Positions 51,790 through 63,913 are shown, counted from the first letter of the stretch. The stretch is 64,000 bases of DNA from Castor canadensis (GCF_047511655.1 NC_133386.1:173249146-173313145), one strand, 5' to 3'. Translations and numbers: made by a program. The notes: generated from the sequence alone by a model not told the origin.

Positions 51790-51980
51790 ATGGCTCACAC
51801 AGTGGACAGAGAGGCTTGGGGCTTGAGTTCTAGGATTAGACTCCTAGTACTGACTCTTTCACCTGCTGGGACTGTGGCTTAGTTAGGGTTATGATAGCAT
51901 TAAATGCTCAGAATAGCACCCTGTTACACAATAAGAGTTAAATAAGTTGCTAATAAGTATTAGCTGTTATTATCATTGTC
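51790..51980 (+). mobile_element. MIR SINE
   Basis: GGCTTGAGTTCTAGGATTAG, then GCTGGGACTGTGGCTTAG and AATAAGAGTTAAATAAGTTG, fit an eroded plus-strand MIR about 300 bp before the IFTAP exon. Confidence 0.55.
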
Positions 51981-52285
51981 ACTGGGTGGGTGGTTAATGG
52001 ATATACACTTGTAAAGTTCCTCTCATTTTGAAAGTCTGAGTTTTTAATTGAATTATGTGACAAAATTCTTGTGAATTATGAAGATGGTAACACAGAAACT
52101 GAAGCAAAAACCAAACAATTCAACAGTAAAGTTATGAGTAAAACTCTAATCTGTTAACTAGAGATACACTGCTCTAATAACTATCTCCATCTTCTTTTGG
52201 TGATTCTTCCACCACTATCCCAAGTATTTTCCAAGGGACTGGAACTGTATTACTCTCTATAGCTCATTTTTTCTTTGTCTCCTAG

Positions 52286-52441
52286 ATAAAGTGGCTTCAT
52301 GAATAGGAATGCCTGTCCAAACACTGGGATTGGGGATAATGGATGAAGATAAATTAATTGAAGAAGTCTTGGATAAGTTTGTTAATTGTCATGAGCAAAC
52401 ATATGAAGAATTTCTGAGCACTTTCACTCATCTTTCAAAAG
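52286..52441 (+). CDS. IFTAP: IFTAP first coding exon (partial gene)
   Basis: IFTAP (C11orf74, NWC) is an intraflagellar-transport-associated protein that binds the IFT-A complex and acts in cilia. The exon follows a good acceptor (TTTTTTCTTTGTCTCCTAG, AG at 52284-52285) and ends with donor GTAAAG at 52442. Translation from ATG 52309 reads [20 protein letters not shown] and continues [19 protein letters not shown], then THLSK. This matches the IFTAP N-terminus I know (xxGLxIMDEDxLI...NCHEQTY). An in-frame TGA at 52300 excludes earlier starts; ATG 52339 (MDEDKL) is a possible second start. The exon ends in phase 1. Most of the protein must be encoded beyond this window. Confidence 0.85.
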
Positions 52442-52520
52442 GTAAAGTGAAAATAAACTTTCTACAGAAGTAGAGATAAATAATTTTATTACAAATTTAT
52501 GTCTTTGCTGTCTTTTTCAG

Positions 52521-52550
52521 AAGACTCATTCATTCAGTTCCTTCGGTCAG
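52521..52550 (+). CDS. Candidate 30-nt IFTAP exon
   Basis: A perfect acceptor (TGCTGTCTTTTTCAG, AG at 52519-52520) and donor (CAG|GTAATT) bracket 30 nt, 79 nt after the previous donor. Spliced on in phase 1 it reads E-DSFIQFLRS and preserves the frame (30 = 10 codons). I do not recognise this peptide in IFTAP, so it may be a lineage-specific or alternative microexon, or a decoy. The intron before it would be only about 79 nt, close to the mammalian minimum. Confidence 0.4.
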
Positions 52551-52754
52551 GTAATTCTTATTAAGGCATTCATGACTGATGCATGTAAATACCAATGTCT
52601 TCATACATTCAAGAGCTGTGGTATAAACTCAGAGCCACTGAATTTAATCATTAAAAATGACCTGAGAAATTATTGTGTATATTCCCTTCATTTTGTTTTA
52701 TAAGAACTGCAAATGCAGAGTGGAGATTGTTAAAAAAATATTTAAACTTAAACA

Positions 52755-52930
52755 ATGTACACATTTGGATTTTGGCGTCAACACTAGTTATGTGACCTTG
52801 GGGAGGTCATTATGGAATAAAGGGAATAATAACAGTTCCTGCCTTGAAGGGTTATAAAGGCTAACTGAGATACTTCATGTAACACTGACATAGTGGTTAA
52901 CACATATTAAGCACTTACTAAATGGTAGGT
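52755..52930 (+). mobile_element. MIR SINE
   Basis: TAGTTATGTGACCTTGGGGA, then AACAGTTCCTGCCTTGAAGG, is the plus-strand MIR core. Confidence 0.8.
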
Positions 52931-53683
52931 ATTGTTTTTGCTGGGATGGTAATGATGCTGGTGATGTTGCTACTGCTTCTGAAACAACCCTTTAGACCTG
53001 GTAATAAGGTGAGCTTAAAAGGTCCAGACCCACACTTTGTGTTTCATTATGTGCTTTGTGATTTTATGGGGAAAATCTTGATCTGTGTCATTTTTTTTCA
53101 GATGAAGTGAGAAAATCTGGTGTGTATGATTTCCCTCATGGAAATATCAGCTCAAGCTCAGGAGCCCATGCCCTGTGAGCTCTCTAGTTTTATTCTTTCA
53201 GACACTCACATCACCTAAATATGTGTGCTTTCAATTGTCTGTTTTGTTCAGTGCTGTGCTCCCTTGGCCACTGGAGTTGTGTTCATTCTAGGTTCTGTCT
53301 TGGATTATCACTAGTTTGGTCTCTATCTTGGTCTTTTCTGGGTCATTGATCACATTTGGGGATCCATGTGAGGTCACTGGTTCTCCACCTACCTGCGCAT
53401 AAGACTCATCTGAGCAGTTTTTGGAACATGTTGATACAGACCCAACTGTACAGCACAGCTAGGATCAAGGAATCGGTAGTTTGTAAAAGTGCCTCTGGTG
53501 AGTCTAATGTGTACCCAAGGTTGAGAAAGGGAGTTTTATAATCTCCAAGGTCATGACACTCTTAGAAACCACACCATATGTTTTTAAGTTATGAGTTATG
53601 TGTTCTAAACAATTAAAAAAGAAAGGTAGCTATCATGAAGAAAAGGAAAAGCGATTCTAACCTGTTTCTTTTACTGTGCAAGA

Positions 53684-54013
53684 CAGGTTGAACATTCCTA
53701 ATATGAAAATCTGAAATCTGAAATATTTCAAAATCCAAAATTTTTTGAGCACAGACATGATGCCACAAGTAGAAAATTGCACACCTGACTTCATTTGATA
53801 TATCACAGTCAAAACACCCATTCATTAAAAGTATAGTATAAAATTACCTTCAGGCTAAGGTGTACGTGAAACAAAAATGAATTTCGTGTTTCTATTTAGA
53901 TCCTATCCCCCAGATATCTTAGTATGTGTATTCAGATATTCCAAAATCTGAAAAAATCCAAAATTTGAAGCACTTCTGAATCTAAGCATTTCAGATAAGG
54001 GTTACTCAACCTA
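53684..54013 (+). mobile_element. Tigger-family MITE (Tigger7/MER44-like)
   Basis: It starts CAGGTTGAACATTCCTAATA and ends CAGATAAGGGTTACTCAACC, complementary terminal repeats of about 25 bp. The body has CATGATGCCACAAGTAGAAA and TGAATTTCGTGTTTCTATTT, typical of this family. About 330 bp and non-autonomous. Confidence 0.82.
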
Positions 54014-55947
54014 TAGAACAACATCAGTATCTATTGTGTTTATACTTAAAGCATGTGGACTGTGGATTTTATTTATATTTAAGGGAAATGGTGAGTTTAG
54101 GAATATCAAGTTAACTTTGGTGCTATCGGTGAATGACTTGTCTTGACATATGTAGATTAAATTAATTTTGAGACTGACTCAATCATCTTTTAGTTTATGA
54201 ACTTGGGCCTAGGAAGATACTCACTTTCTCTAAGCCTAATTATTTAGTTCCTTCTTTCTGGTTCTGAAGATGGCAGTATGAATCAAACTACTGATTCCTT
54301 GACCCTAGTGCTGTAGAGTGGGGTTGGGGTGGTGGAACCAAGGATTAAAACTGGCAGAATTAATGAATTTGGATCTAAATTATTTTGGAAATTATTTGTG
54401 TGGCTGGCTTTGTTTTATGTTTTTGTGCTTTGGAAGAGTAAAACCTTACTGCAAATACTTTAAGGGATACACTGTGTTTGTCTTTGGGATCAGGCCTAGT
54501 GTGTTTCCAGATTCTGATTAGGCATTGCATGCCAAGAAAGAAACTATGCAGCAACTTCATTTTGAGTTCAATTTGGGACCCCAAATTAAGCTGAAATAAA
54601 TGATGATACAAGTCACATAAACTGCATCTTCAAGTACACTCATTGTTTTTCCTTTCAAAATATCCCGAGGCACCAGTTCACATTATAAACTAATGACCTG
54701 AAAAATTCCTCTTAAAGCACAAAGAGTTATGAGTGCACAAATATGTCTTAAATCAGTAAGTGTCTTTTTCCCCTGCTTGAAACATTTAGATAGCTCTCAT
54801 AAAACCAAACAGGACTTAGGAACAAACCTAAGAGTAAAATGATAGCCTGGAGAATTTGATCTAGGTTGATATGGTTAGTTGTGTTTGAGAAAAACAGGAA
54901 GGACATTTCTTTAAAATTCTGGTTTCCCCATACTTTCCAGGCTCTTCATTTGTTGAAATGTATTTGATTATTTTGCTGATATTTAGTGAATCTTTTCTCA
55001 GTTAAATTGGTTATCACCAATTACAATGCATACTTACGTGCATCTCCTTAGTTCAGTTTCTTATCCATTATCATTTCTACTAACTGTTCTACTTATTTTT
55101 TATAATAGTTATATGCCAGAATGCTTATGGAATTCATTTTCTTTCTAAGAGTGTTGAAAGGGTCAGTAATCCTACTAAATTTTTCCCTGGAAAAATTAAC
55201 TTATAAGCTTATTGAAAGAAATTCACATTACTGATTTAGACTCTTGAAAAAACAGTTGGAAACTTAATGTTGTAGCATAATTCTCATGATAGTATATTTC
55301 AGTTTGATCATGTTTTGCAATGTTTTCTTTTTTAAAACAACTAGATTTCTAAGCCATATATATATATTATATATAATATATGTTTGATAGTGAATACAAT
55401 GTTCTGTCAAAATGTTTAAAGAAACATTAATTATTAGTTTTAAGTAGACAGTGATAATTGAATTCTCCTTTTTTTTATTCATATGTGCATACAATGTTTG
55501 GGACATTTCTCCCTCCTCCCCGCACCCCCTCCCTTATCCCTCCCACCTGCCCCCTCCGTCTCCCCCCGACCCTTTCCTCCCCCCCCCACCCTTTTCCCCT
55601 ACTCCCCTATTCCTTCAATACCCAGCAGAAACTATTTTGCCCTTATCTCTAATTTTGTTGAAGAGAGAGTATAAGCAATAATAGGAAGGAACAAGGGTTT
55701 TTGCTAGTTGAGATAAGGATAGCTATACAGGGAGTTGACTCACATTGCTTTCCTGTACATGTGTGTTACCTTCTAGGTTAATTCTTCTTGATCTAACCTT
55801 TTCTCTAGTTCCTGGTCCCCTTCTCCTATTGGCCTCAGTTGCTTTAAAGTATCTGCTTCAGTTTCTCTACACTGAGGGCAACAAATGCTATCTAGTTTTT
55901 TAGGTGTCTTACCTATCCTCCTATCTCCCTTGTGTGCTCTCGCTTTA

Positions 55948-58900
55948 TCATGTGATCAAAGTCCAATCCCCTTGTTGTGTTTGCCCTTGATCTAATGTCC
56001 ACATATGAAGGAGAACATACGATTTTTTGGTCTTTTGGGCCAGGCTAACCTCACTCAGAATGATGTTCTCCAATTCCATCCATTTACCAGCGAATGATAA
56101 CATCTCATTCTTCTTCATGGCTGCATAAAATTCCATTGTGTGTAAATACCACATTTTCTTAATCCATTTGTCAGTAGTGGGGCATCTTGGCTGTTTCCAT
56201 AACTTGGCTATTGTGAATAGTGCTGCAATAAACATGGGTGTGCAGGTGCCTCTGGAGTAACCTGTGTCACAGTCTTTTGGGTATATCCCCAAGAGTGGTA
56301 TTGCTGGATCAAATGGTAGATCAATGTTTAGCTTTTTAAGTAGCCTCCAAATTTTTTCAGAGTGATTGTACTAGTTTACATTCCCACCAGCAGTGTAAGA
56401 GGGTTCCTTTTTCCCCGCATCCTCGTCAACACCTTTTGTTAGTGGTGTTGCTAATGATGGCTATTCTAACAGGGGTGAGGTGGAATTTTAGTGTGGTTTT
56501 AATTTTCATTTCCTTTATTGCTAGAGATGGTGAGCATTTTTTCATGTGTTTTTTGGCCATTTGAATTTCTTCTTTTGAGAAAGTTCCGTTTAGTTCACTT
56601 GCCCATTTCTTTATTGGTTCATTAGTTTTGGGAGAATTTAGTTTTTTAAGTTCCCTGTATATTCTGATTATCAGTCCTTTGATATGTAGCTGGCAAATAT
56701 TTTCTCTCACTCTGTGGGTGTTCTCTTCAGTTTAGAGACCATTTCTTTGGTTGAGCAGAAGCTTTTTAGTTTTATGAGGTCCCATTTATCTATGCTATCT
56801 CTTAGTTGATATGCTGCTGGGGTTCCATTGAGAAAGTTCTTACCTATACCTACTAATTCCAGAGTATTTCCTACTCTTTCCTGTATCAACTTTAGAGTTT
56901 GTGGTCTGATATTAAGATCCTTGATCCATTTTGAGTTAATACTGGTATAGGGTGATAAACATGGATCTAGTTTCAGTTTTTTGCAGACTGCTACCCAGTT
57001 TTCCCAAAAGTTTTTGTTGAAGAGGCTGTCTTTTCTCCATCGTATATTTTTAGTGGCTTTGTCAAAGACAAGTTGGTTATAGTTGTGTGGCTTCATATCT
57101 GGGTCCTCTATTCTGTTCCACTGGTCTTCATGTCTGTTTTTGTACCAATACCATGCTGTTTTCATTGTTATTGCTTTGTAATATAGTTTGAAGTCAGGTA
57201 TTGTGATACCTCCTGCATTGTTCTTTTGACTGAGTATTGCCTTGGCTATTCGTGGCCTCTTGTGTTTCCATATAAATTTCACAGTAGATTTTTCAATGTC
57301 TTTAATGAATGTCATTGGAATTTTGATGGGAATTGCATTAAACATGTAGATTACTTTTGGGAGTATCGACATTTTTACTATGTTGATTCTACCAATCCAT
57401 GAGCATGGGAGATCTCTCCACTTTCTATAGTCTTCCTCAATCTCTTTCTTCAGAAGTGTATAGTTTTCCTTGTAGAGGTCTTTCACATCCTTTGTTAGGT
57501 TTACACCTAGGTATTTGATTTTTTTTGAGGCTATTGTAAATGGAATTATTTTCATGTATTCTTTTTCAGTTTGCTCATTGTTAGTGTATAGAAATGCTAA
57601 TGATTTTTCTATGTTGATTTTATATCCTGCTACCTTGCTTTAGCTACTGATGGTGTCTAGGAGCTTTTGAGTAGAGTTTTTTGGGTCTTTAAGGTATAGG
57701 ATCATATCATCTGCAAATAGGGATATTTTGACAGTTTCTTTACCTATTTGTATTCCTTTTATTCCTTCTTTTTGCCTAATTGCTCTGGCTAGGAATTTGA
57801 GTACTATGTTGAATAGGAGTGGAGATAGTGGGCATCCTTGTCTAGTTCCTGATATTAGAAGGAATGGTTTCAGTTTTTCTCCATTAAGTATAATGCTGGC
57901 TGTAGGTTTGTCATATATAGCTTTTATAATGTTGAGGTACTTTCCTTCTATTCCTAGTTTTCTTAGAGCTTTTATCATGAAATGGTGTTAGATCTTATCA
58001 GAGGCTTTTTCTGCATCTATTGAGATGATCAAGTGGTTTTTGTCTTTGCTTCTGTTAATGTGGTTTATTACATTTATTGATTTTCATATATTGTACCACC
58101 CCTGCATTCCTGGGATGAAGCCTACTTGGTTGTGGTGAATAATCTTTTTGATGTGTTGTTGAATTTGGTTTGCCATTATTTTATTGAGGATTTTTGCATC
58201 AATGTTCATTAAGGAGATTGGCCTATAGTTCTCCTTTTTGGAGGTGTTTTTGCCTGGTTTTGGGATAAGTGTAATACTGGCTTCATAAAATGTGTTAGGC
58301 TGTTTTCCTTCCCTTTCTATTTCGTGGAACAGTTTAAGGAGGGTTGGTATCAGTTCTTTAAAGGTCTGATAGAATTCAGCTGAGAATCCATCAGGTCCTG
58401 GACTTTTCTTTTTGGGGAGACTCTTGATTGCTGCTTCAATTTCATTTTGTGTTATAGATCTATTCAGGTGATTAATATTCTCTTGGTTCAGTTTTGGATG
58501 ATCCTGTGTATCTAGAAATCTGTCCATTTCTTTAAGATTTTCAAATTTATTTTAATATAGGTTCTCAACGTAGTCTCTGATAATTTCCTGGACTTCTGTG
58601 GTGTTTGTTGTTATCTCCCCTTTTGCATTCCTGATTCTACTAATTTGGGTTTTTTCTCTCCTCATTTTAATCAGGTTTGCCAGGGGTCTGTCGATCTTGT
58701 TTATTTTTTCAAAGAACCAACTTTTTGTTTCATTAATTCTTTGTATGGTTTTTTTGGTTTCTATTTCATTGATTTCAGCTCTTATTTTTATTATTTCTCT
58801 CCTATTTGTTTTGGGATTTGCTTGTTCTTGTTTTTCTAGGAGTTTGAGATGTATCTTTAGGTTATTGATTTGAGATCTTTCAGTCTTTTTTAGTATATGC

Positions 58901-59796
58901 ACTCATGGCTATAAACTTTCCTCTCAGGACTGCCTTTGCTGTGTCCAATAGGTTCCGGTAGATTGTGTTTTTGTTTTCTTTGAGTTCCAGGAACTTTTTA
59001 ATTTCCTCTTTCATTTCATCAATGACCCATTGTTCATTAAGTAATGAGTTATTCAGTTTCCAGCTGTTTGCATGTTTTTTTGTCTTTACTTTTGTTGTTG
59101 AGTTCTAGTTTTATTGCATTATGATCAGATAGAATACATGGTATCATTTCTATTTTCTTATATTTGCTGAGGCTTGCTTTGTGCAAGCCTTGGAGAAGGG
59201 TCCATGGGCTACTGAGAAGAATGTATATTGTGTAGAAGTTGGATGAAATGTTCTGTAGACATCAAATAGGTCCATTTGATCTATTGTATATTTTAGATCT
59301 AGGATTTCTTTATTTATTTTTGTTTGGATGATCTGCCTATTGATGATAATGGGGTGTTAAAGTCTCCCACAACCACTGTGTTGGAGTTAATATATGCTTT
59401 TAGGTCTTTCAGGGTATGTTTGGTGAAATTGTGTGTGTTGACATTGGGTGCATATAGGTTGATAATTGTTATTTCCTTTTGGTCTATTTCCCCTTTTATT
59501 AGTATGGAATGTCCTTCTTTATCTCGTTTGATCAAGGTAGGTTTGAAGTTTACTTTGTGAGAGATAAGTATTGCTACTCCTGCCTATTTCCAGGGGCCAT
59601 TGGCTTGGTAAATCTTCTTCCAGCCTTTCATCATAAGCCTATGCTTATTTCTGTCAGTGAGATGCATCTCCTGTAAGGAACAAATTATTGGATCATCTTT
59701 TTTTATCCAGTTCGTCAAACGGTGCCTTTTGATGGGGGAATTAAGTCCATTAACATTAAGTGTTAGTACTGATAGGTATGTGGTGATTCCTGTCAT
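55948..59796 (-). pseudogene. L1 ORF2 endonuclease/reverse transcriptase (broken)
   Basis: Pieces on the minus strand are 59796-59584 and 59535-59314 (endonuclease; LQEMHLT replaces the usual QETHL context), 58902-58552, 58527-58084 ([30 protein letters not shown]), 57978-57640 ([13 protein letters not shown] and FADD catalytic motif), 57555-56707 (thumb: [18 protein letters not shown]), 56710-56426 and 56292-55948 (C-terminus: TDKWIKKMWYLHTMEFYAAM). The order is complete, with no large deletion, but there are several stops and frameshifts. Confidence 0.9.
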
Positions 59797-59846
59797 TTAG
59801 TTGTCTTAGTTGTTTGAAGGTTTGATTGTGTGTACCTAAGTTGAGG

Positions 59847-61042
59847 TTATTCTCTACTTTCTTGCTTTTTCTTTTCCTGTAGTTTGGTGCTGCCTGCTCT
59901 TTCATGATTCTGTTGGGTTTCACTTTCTGTGTGCAGAATCCCTTGAAGAATCTTTTGTAGTGGTGGCTTTGTGGTCACATATTGTTTTAGTTTCTGCTTA
60001 TCATGGAAGACTTTTATCGCTCCATCTATTTTGAATGATAGTTTTGCTGGGTCGAGTATCCTGGGGTTGAAGTTATTTTCATTCAGTGCCCGGAAGATCT
60101 CAACCCAAGCTCTTCTTGTTTTTAATATTTCTGTTGAGAAGTCTGCTGTAATTTTCATGGATTTACCTTTGTATGTCTATTTGTTTTTTTCTTTCTTACA
60201 GCCTTCAATATTCTTTCCCTTGTTTCTGTACTTGTTTTAATGATGATATGCTGTGGGGTAGTTCTATTCTGATGGTCTGTTTGGTGTTCTGGAGGCCTCT
60301 TGCATCTGTATGGGAATAGTTTTCTCTAGATTTGGGAAATTTTCTGTTATTTTGTTGAATATATTATGCATTTCCTTTGCTCGCTCCTCTTCTCCTTCTT
60401 CAATGCCCATGATTCTCAGGTTTGGTCTTTTGATGGAGTCAGTGAGTTCTTGCATTTTCTTTTCACAGGTCTTGAGTTGTTTAACTAATAGTTCTTCAGT
60501 TTTTCCTTTAATTATCATTTCATCTTTGAGTTCTGAGAGTCTGTCTTCTGTTTGTTCTATTCTGCTGTATTGGCCTTCCATTTTGTTTTGCAATTCTGTT
60601 TCATTCTTTTTTCTGAGGTTTTCCATATCCTGAGTCATTTCCTCTTTAATGCTGTCTATTTTCAACCTGAGTTCATTTATCTCTATATTAATCATGTTCT
60701 CTGTTTCACTTTGGTGTTTATACAGTGCTTCTATAGTTTCTTTTATTTCTTCTGTGCTTTTTCAAATTCTCTATTTTTGTTGTCTTGGAATTTCTTGAGT
60801 GTCTCCTGTACATTTTGGTTGACCATATCCAGTATCATCTCTATAAAATGCTCATTGATTACCTGCAGTATTTCTTCTTTTAGATTGTTCTTGTGGGCTT
60901 CATTGGGTTCTTTGGCATAGTTTATCTTCATTTTGTTGGAGTCTGGATCTGAGTATCTGTTTTCTTCATTTCGCTCTGGTTCCTGTACTAATTTTTTGCT
61001 GTGGGGAAACTTGTTTCCCTGTTTTTTCTGTCTTCCCGTCAT
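59847..61042 (-). pseudogene. L1 ORF1 (broken)
   Basis: The RNA-binding chaperone of the L1 element is read on the minus strand in three open pieces: 61042-60743 (N-terminus), 60695-60264 (coiled coil plus RRM-like core) and 60158-59847 (C-terminal domain with ARRAWVEIF-like TRRAWVEIF and FNPRILDPAKLSFK). The total span of about 1.2 kb fits an L1 ORF1. At least two frame or stop interruptions separate the pieces. Confidence 0.85.
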
Positions 61043-62529
61043 TGTCCTTGGTGTTGTTATTGTCCCTGTACTGTGTGCAATTAAGTATTTTCTAGCTTGT
61101 AATAATAACAGTGGTGATATTTAGAATGGAAGGGTGAGAGGAGATGGAAAGCAAAGAAGCTAAAGAAAAAGGGAAAAACAAACAAGTAGAGAAAAACAAA
61201 ACAAACAAACAACAAAAAAGTTTCAAAGATATAAACAGGGAGAGATAGTGTACTAAGTAAGCTGAACAGGCATTAGAGAGACAGAGAGGATTGAAAAAAA
61301 AATAAAAATAAATATATAAAAAAAGTCCAAGTTTAATTGTAATAAAGTTTCAGACTTAATGATTTTGTTGTTCGTCCCTCAGCCTCCAATCCTGGAGATG
61401 GTGTCTCAGAAGTAGTTCTATTGTTGTCTCATTAAAGGGAAAAAAACCTAAAAAAAATAAATCAAACCAAAGCAGCACAAAACAACAACAACAAAAAACC
61501 CCACAAAGTGTCCCAAGTGCAAATGCAATACAGTTTCAGTAAGTTTTTCAGCATGAAGGTGTAGTTCGGTTGTTGTCTCATCAAAGGAAGGGAGAAAAAA
61601 AAGTCTGGAGACAGGTCTGTGAATGGCTATCTGAGGCTGTGGCTCACCTGCCCACTGCTGTCAGCCAGCTGTTGCTGGAGGCATTATTTATGCAGATCTC
61701 AGCAGTGAGTTTAGCACTCACCTGGCCCCTCAGGCCTTGTTTACTTAGCGTTCTCCCGGGCTTGACCACCACTGCTACAATCTTTCCCCTTTCCAAGCAC
61801 ACTAGAGGAGGTGACACTGTACCAGCTTTCTCAGGCCTGTGTGTTTATTTACAGTTCACGTGGGAAGTGGGTCTTCCCCCCTCTCCTGTGGAGTTTTCCT
61901 CCCACCACCAGTTTTACAAGCTTTCCCGCTCCTGGTTGCTGGGCGTGTGCTCCTATTCCTGCCTTCTCCAGCCGGCTTGTGAGAGATTTTCCCTCCCCTC
62001 CTTTTCGGCACTCAGGGTGCCCCGCCCTCTTTGCTACTGTCTTTTTTGTTGTTATTGCTTATTATTCAGTTTCTCTTTTTTTCCTGGGTGGGATCGGTCT
62101 GTTCAGGGAGCTATGCTGATCTGGCCCTCCCTGGGTTGTCTGTGGGAGTACCGTGTACCGCTTAGCTCACCTTGTGGTCCGCGTCTTCCCAAGCCATCTG
62201 GGTGCTGGCGTCTTATAATTGAATTCTCAATAGTGTCTTCAGGTCACAAGAGTAAATTGCATTGCAAGACATATGTTGGAAAAATCACCATGTAGATTTT
62301 GATTTTTTCATTATTGTTAAAGACATTATATTGTGAACATTGTGCGTAAAGATAAATGCTCAGTTTCAATCTTCTATATCTCAGTTTCTTTATGAATATA
62401 ACTTATAGAACATTTGAGAATATCTCTTTGGGGGTGGGAAGGTCTTCTTTGTCACATTTCTACCATTTTAGGTTTTTAAAACATGTGTGAGTACTTATAA
62501 AATTTGATTTTCCTTGATGCATTTGTTCA

Positions 62530-62860
62530 TTTTTAGTAATTCATTAATTCTTTGAGTGTCTTGCTATGGTGCTGAGTACTCAAAAACAAATAGGATGTAG
62601 CTTGTGTTCTTAAGCATTTGTAGTCCAGAGACAGATGAATAAGCAAGCAGAAAATTACACTAATGGATAAGTACCATCTGTAGAGAAAGTCACAGAGTGC
62701 TGTGAAAGCTCATAGGAGGGCACCTATCCTGTAGGTAGAGAAAAGTGATAAAGGCTGGCCATCAGATAACATGTCTGAGGTGAGTCTGTGATAACCACTG
62801 AACCAAAACTTGCCTTGGATCCTAACACTTTAGGTAATGTCTAGGAAGGTTTGACAGGTA
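62530..62860 (+). mobile_element. L2 LINE fragment
   Basis: GCTATGGTGCTGAGTACTCA, GGATGTAGCTTGTGTTCTTA and AACATGTCTGAGGTGAGTCT are L2-like in order. Confidence 0.6.
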
Positions 62861-63049
62861 AGAGTAGAAACTGATGGATGTTAAAGTGCCTCTTTTGGTT
62901 ATCTTTTGGGTTATGGTTTCATTGGTTTTAGTTACACATACATACACACACATGATTATATTTGATTTTAGTTATAAACCTGTCAGTAAGTAGATATCAT
63001 AAAAGATATGTGTACATATATACATATAAAAAGTATACATTGTATAAAA

Positions 63050-63054
<5 letters not shown>

Positions 63055-63094
<40 letters not shown>
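63055..63094. repeat. (TA)n microsatellite
   Basis: About 40 bp of alternating TA, immediately preceded by further AT-rich sequence; self-complementary. Confidence 0.95.
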
Positions 63095-63098
<4 letters not shown>

Positions 63099-63380
63099 GT
63101 TTAAACAGTGAGCCTTCTAGATGAAAATGTAGGTTTGCTTTAGTAAGGTTTAGAATTATTTCTAAACTGCTGAAAGAAAAAGGTAATTTCTTTTGATGTC
63201 CTTCCTTTTCAGGATTACCACACAGTCTGGTTTGAGAAGCATTTGCTTCCACCTTTTTGAGTGGTAATTACTATTTGTGGTGTTGTCACACAAATTGTGT
63301 AAAGAAGCCAGTGTTTTAGAAATTGACATCGAATCTTTTCAACTCCATTTTGCTACATGTGGTAGCTTTGAAGAGTGTGA

Positions 63381-63822
63381 TAGAAGCATGGTTTGAATGT
63401 GGCTTGTCTCCCAAGGGTTCATATGCTCAAGGCTTGGTTCCCAATATGGTGGTATTGAGGTGGTGAAACCTTTAAGAGGTGGGGCCAAGGTTATTGTAAG
63501 TGCTGCCCTCAGAAGGGATTAATGCTCATCTTGTGGAATGAGTTAGTTTCAGTGAGGGTGCGTTGTTATAAAAAGACCAACACTGGCCCCTCTTTGGTCT
63601 TTGGCTTTCTGACTTGCCATGTGTTCTTTCCCTCTTACATATATTCCCACCATGATGTAATCTGCCATGGCCCTCATCAGATTACCAGGATCACCCATAG
63701 CAGATGCTCTATGATGCTCTTGTATTTTTAAAACTAGGATCTACTCTAAATAACCTGTTTTATTAAAGCACCTAGCCTCAAGTATTTTGTTAAAGCAACA
63801 GAAAATAAACTAGTACAGAGGG
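63381..63822 (+). mobile_element. MaLR-type LTR fossil
   Basis: TGATAGAAGCATGGTTTGAA, then CCTTTAAGAGGTGGGGCC, and a terminal AAACTAGTACAG mark a solitary MaLR LTR (MST/MLT-like) of about 440 bp, near whole in extent. Confidence 0.8.
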
Positions 63823-63881
63823 TTATTGTAATTATTGATTCTCAATCTTTCTCTTAATTTCTTCTCTTTCTCTGTCCCTCT

Positions 63882-63913
63882 CACACACATATATACACAC
63901 ACACACACACACC
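63882..63913. repeat. (CA)n microsatellite
   Basis: CACACACAT, ATATA and then (CA)9 or so; the short (CA)n tract is partly interrupted. Confidence 0.9.

Larger units (their letters stand above)
36701..52285 (+). other. IFTAP: IFTAP intron 1 (putative), containing RAG2 upstream regulatory region
   Basis: No coding exon is visible. Repeats seen are a dimeric B1 (37.48-37.70), MIRs (37.76, 38.29, 40.97 and 50.2 kb), ID fragments (41.68 and 41.93 kb), a Tigger remnant (42.09-42.73), an old L1 (45.42-46.56) and a B1-ID SINE (47.98-48.20). The rest, notably 38.5-40.9 and 43.0-45.3 kb, looks unique. Mammalian RAG enhancers lie upstream of RAG2, so this is where they would be expected. Confidence 0.6.
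55468..62214 (-). mobile_element. Full-length L1 LINE, minus strand, with 14-bp target-site duplication
   Basis: The element of about 6.75 kb is bounded by the identical 14-mer ATAATTGAATTCTC at 55454-55467 and 62215-62228. On the minus strand it runs from a GC-richer 5' UTR (62214 to about 61043), through ORF1 (61042-59847) and ORF2 (59796-55948), to a G-rich 3' UTR ending in a short A tail (poly-T at 55468). ORF1 starts MTGRQKKQGNKFPHSKK and shows a coiled coil and the RNA-binding core (RPNLRIMGIEEGEEERAKE). ORF2 shows endonuclease (LSVLTLNVNGLNSPIKRHRL, GDFN), reverse transcriptase ([22 protein letters not shown]) and the C-terminal end. Both ORFs are broken into several frames (three pieces in ORF1, about eight in ORF2), so the copy is dead. 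The perfect TSD argues for a fairly recent insertion. Confidence 0.95.

Noticed and set aside
61570-62295. 241-codon plus-strand frame at the right edge of the L1
   Set aside because: It lies antisense to the L1 5' UTR and runs over the TSD; it is a by-product of GC-richer UTR sequence.
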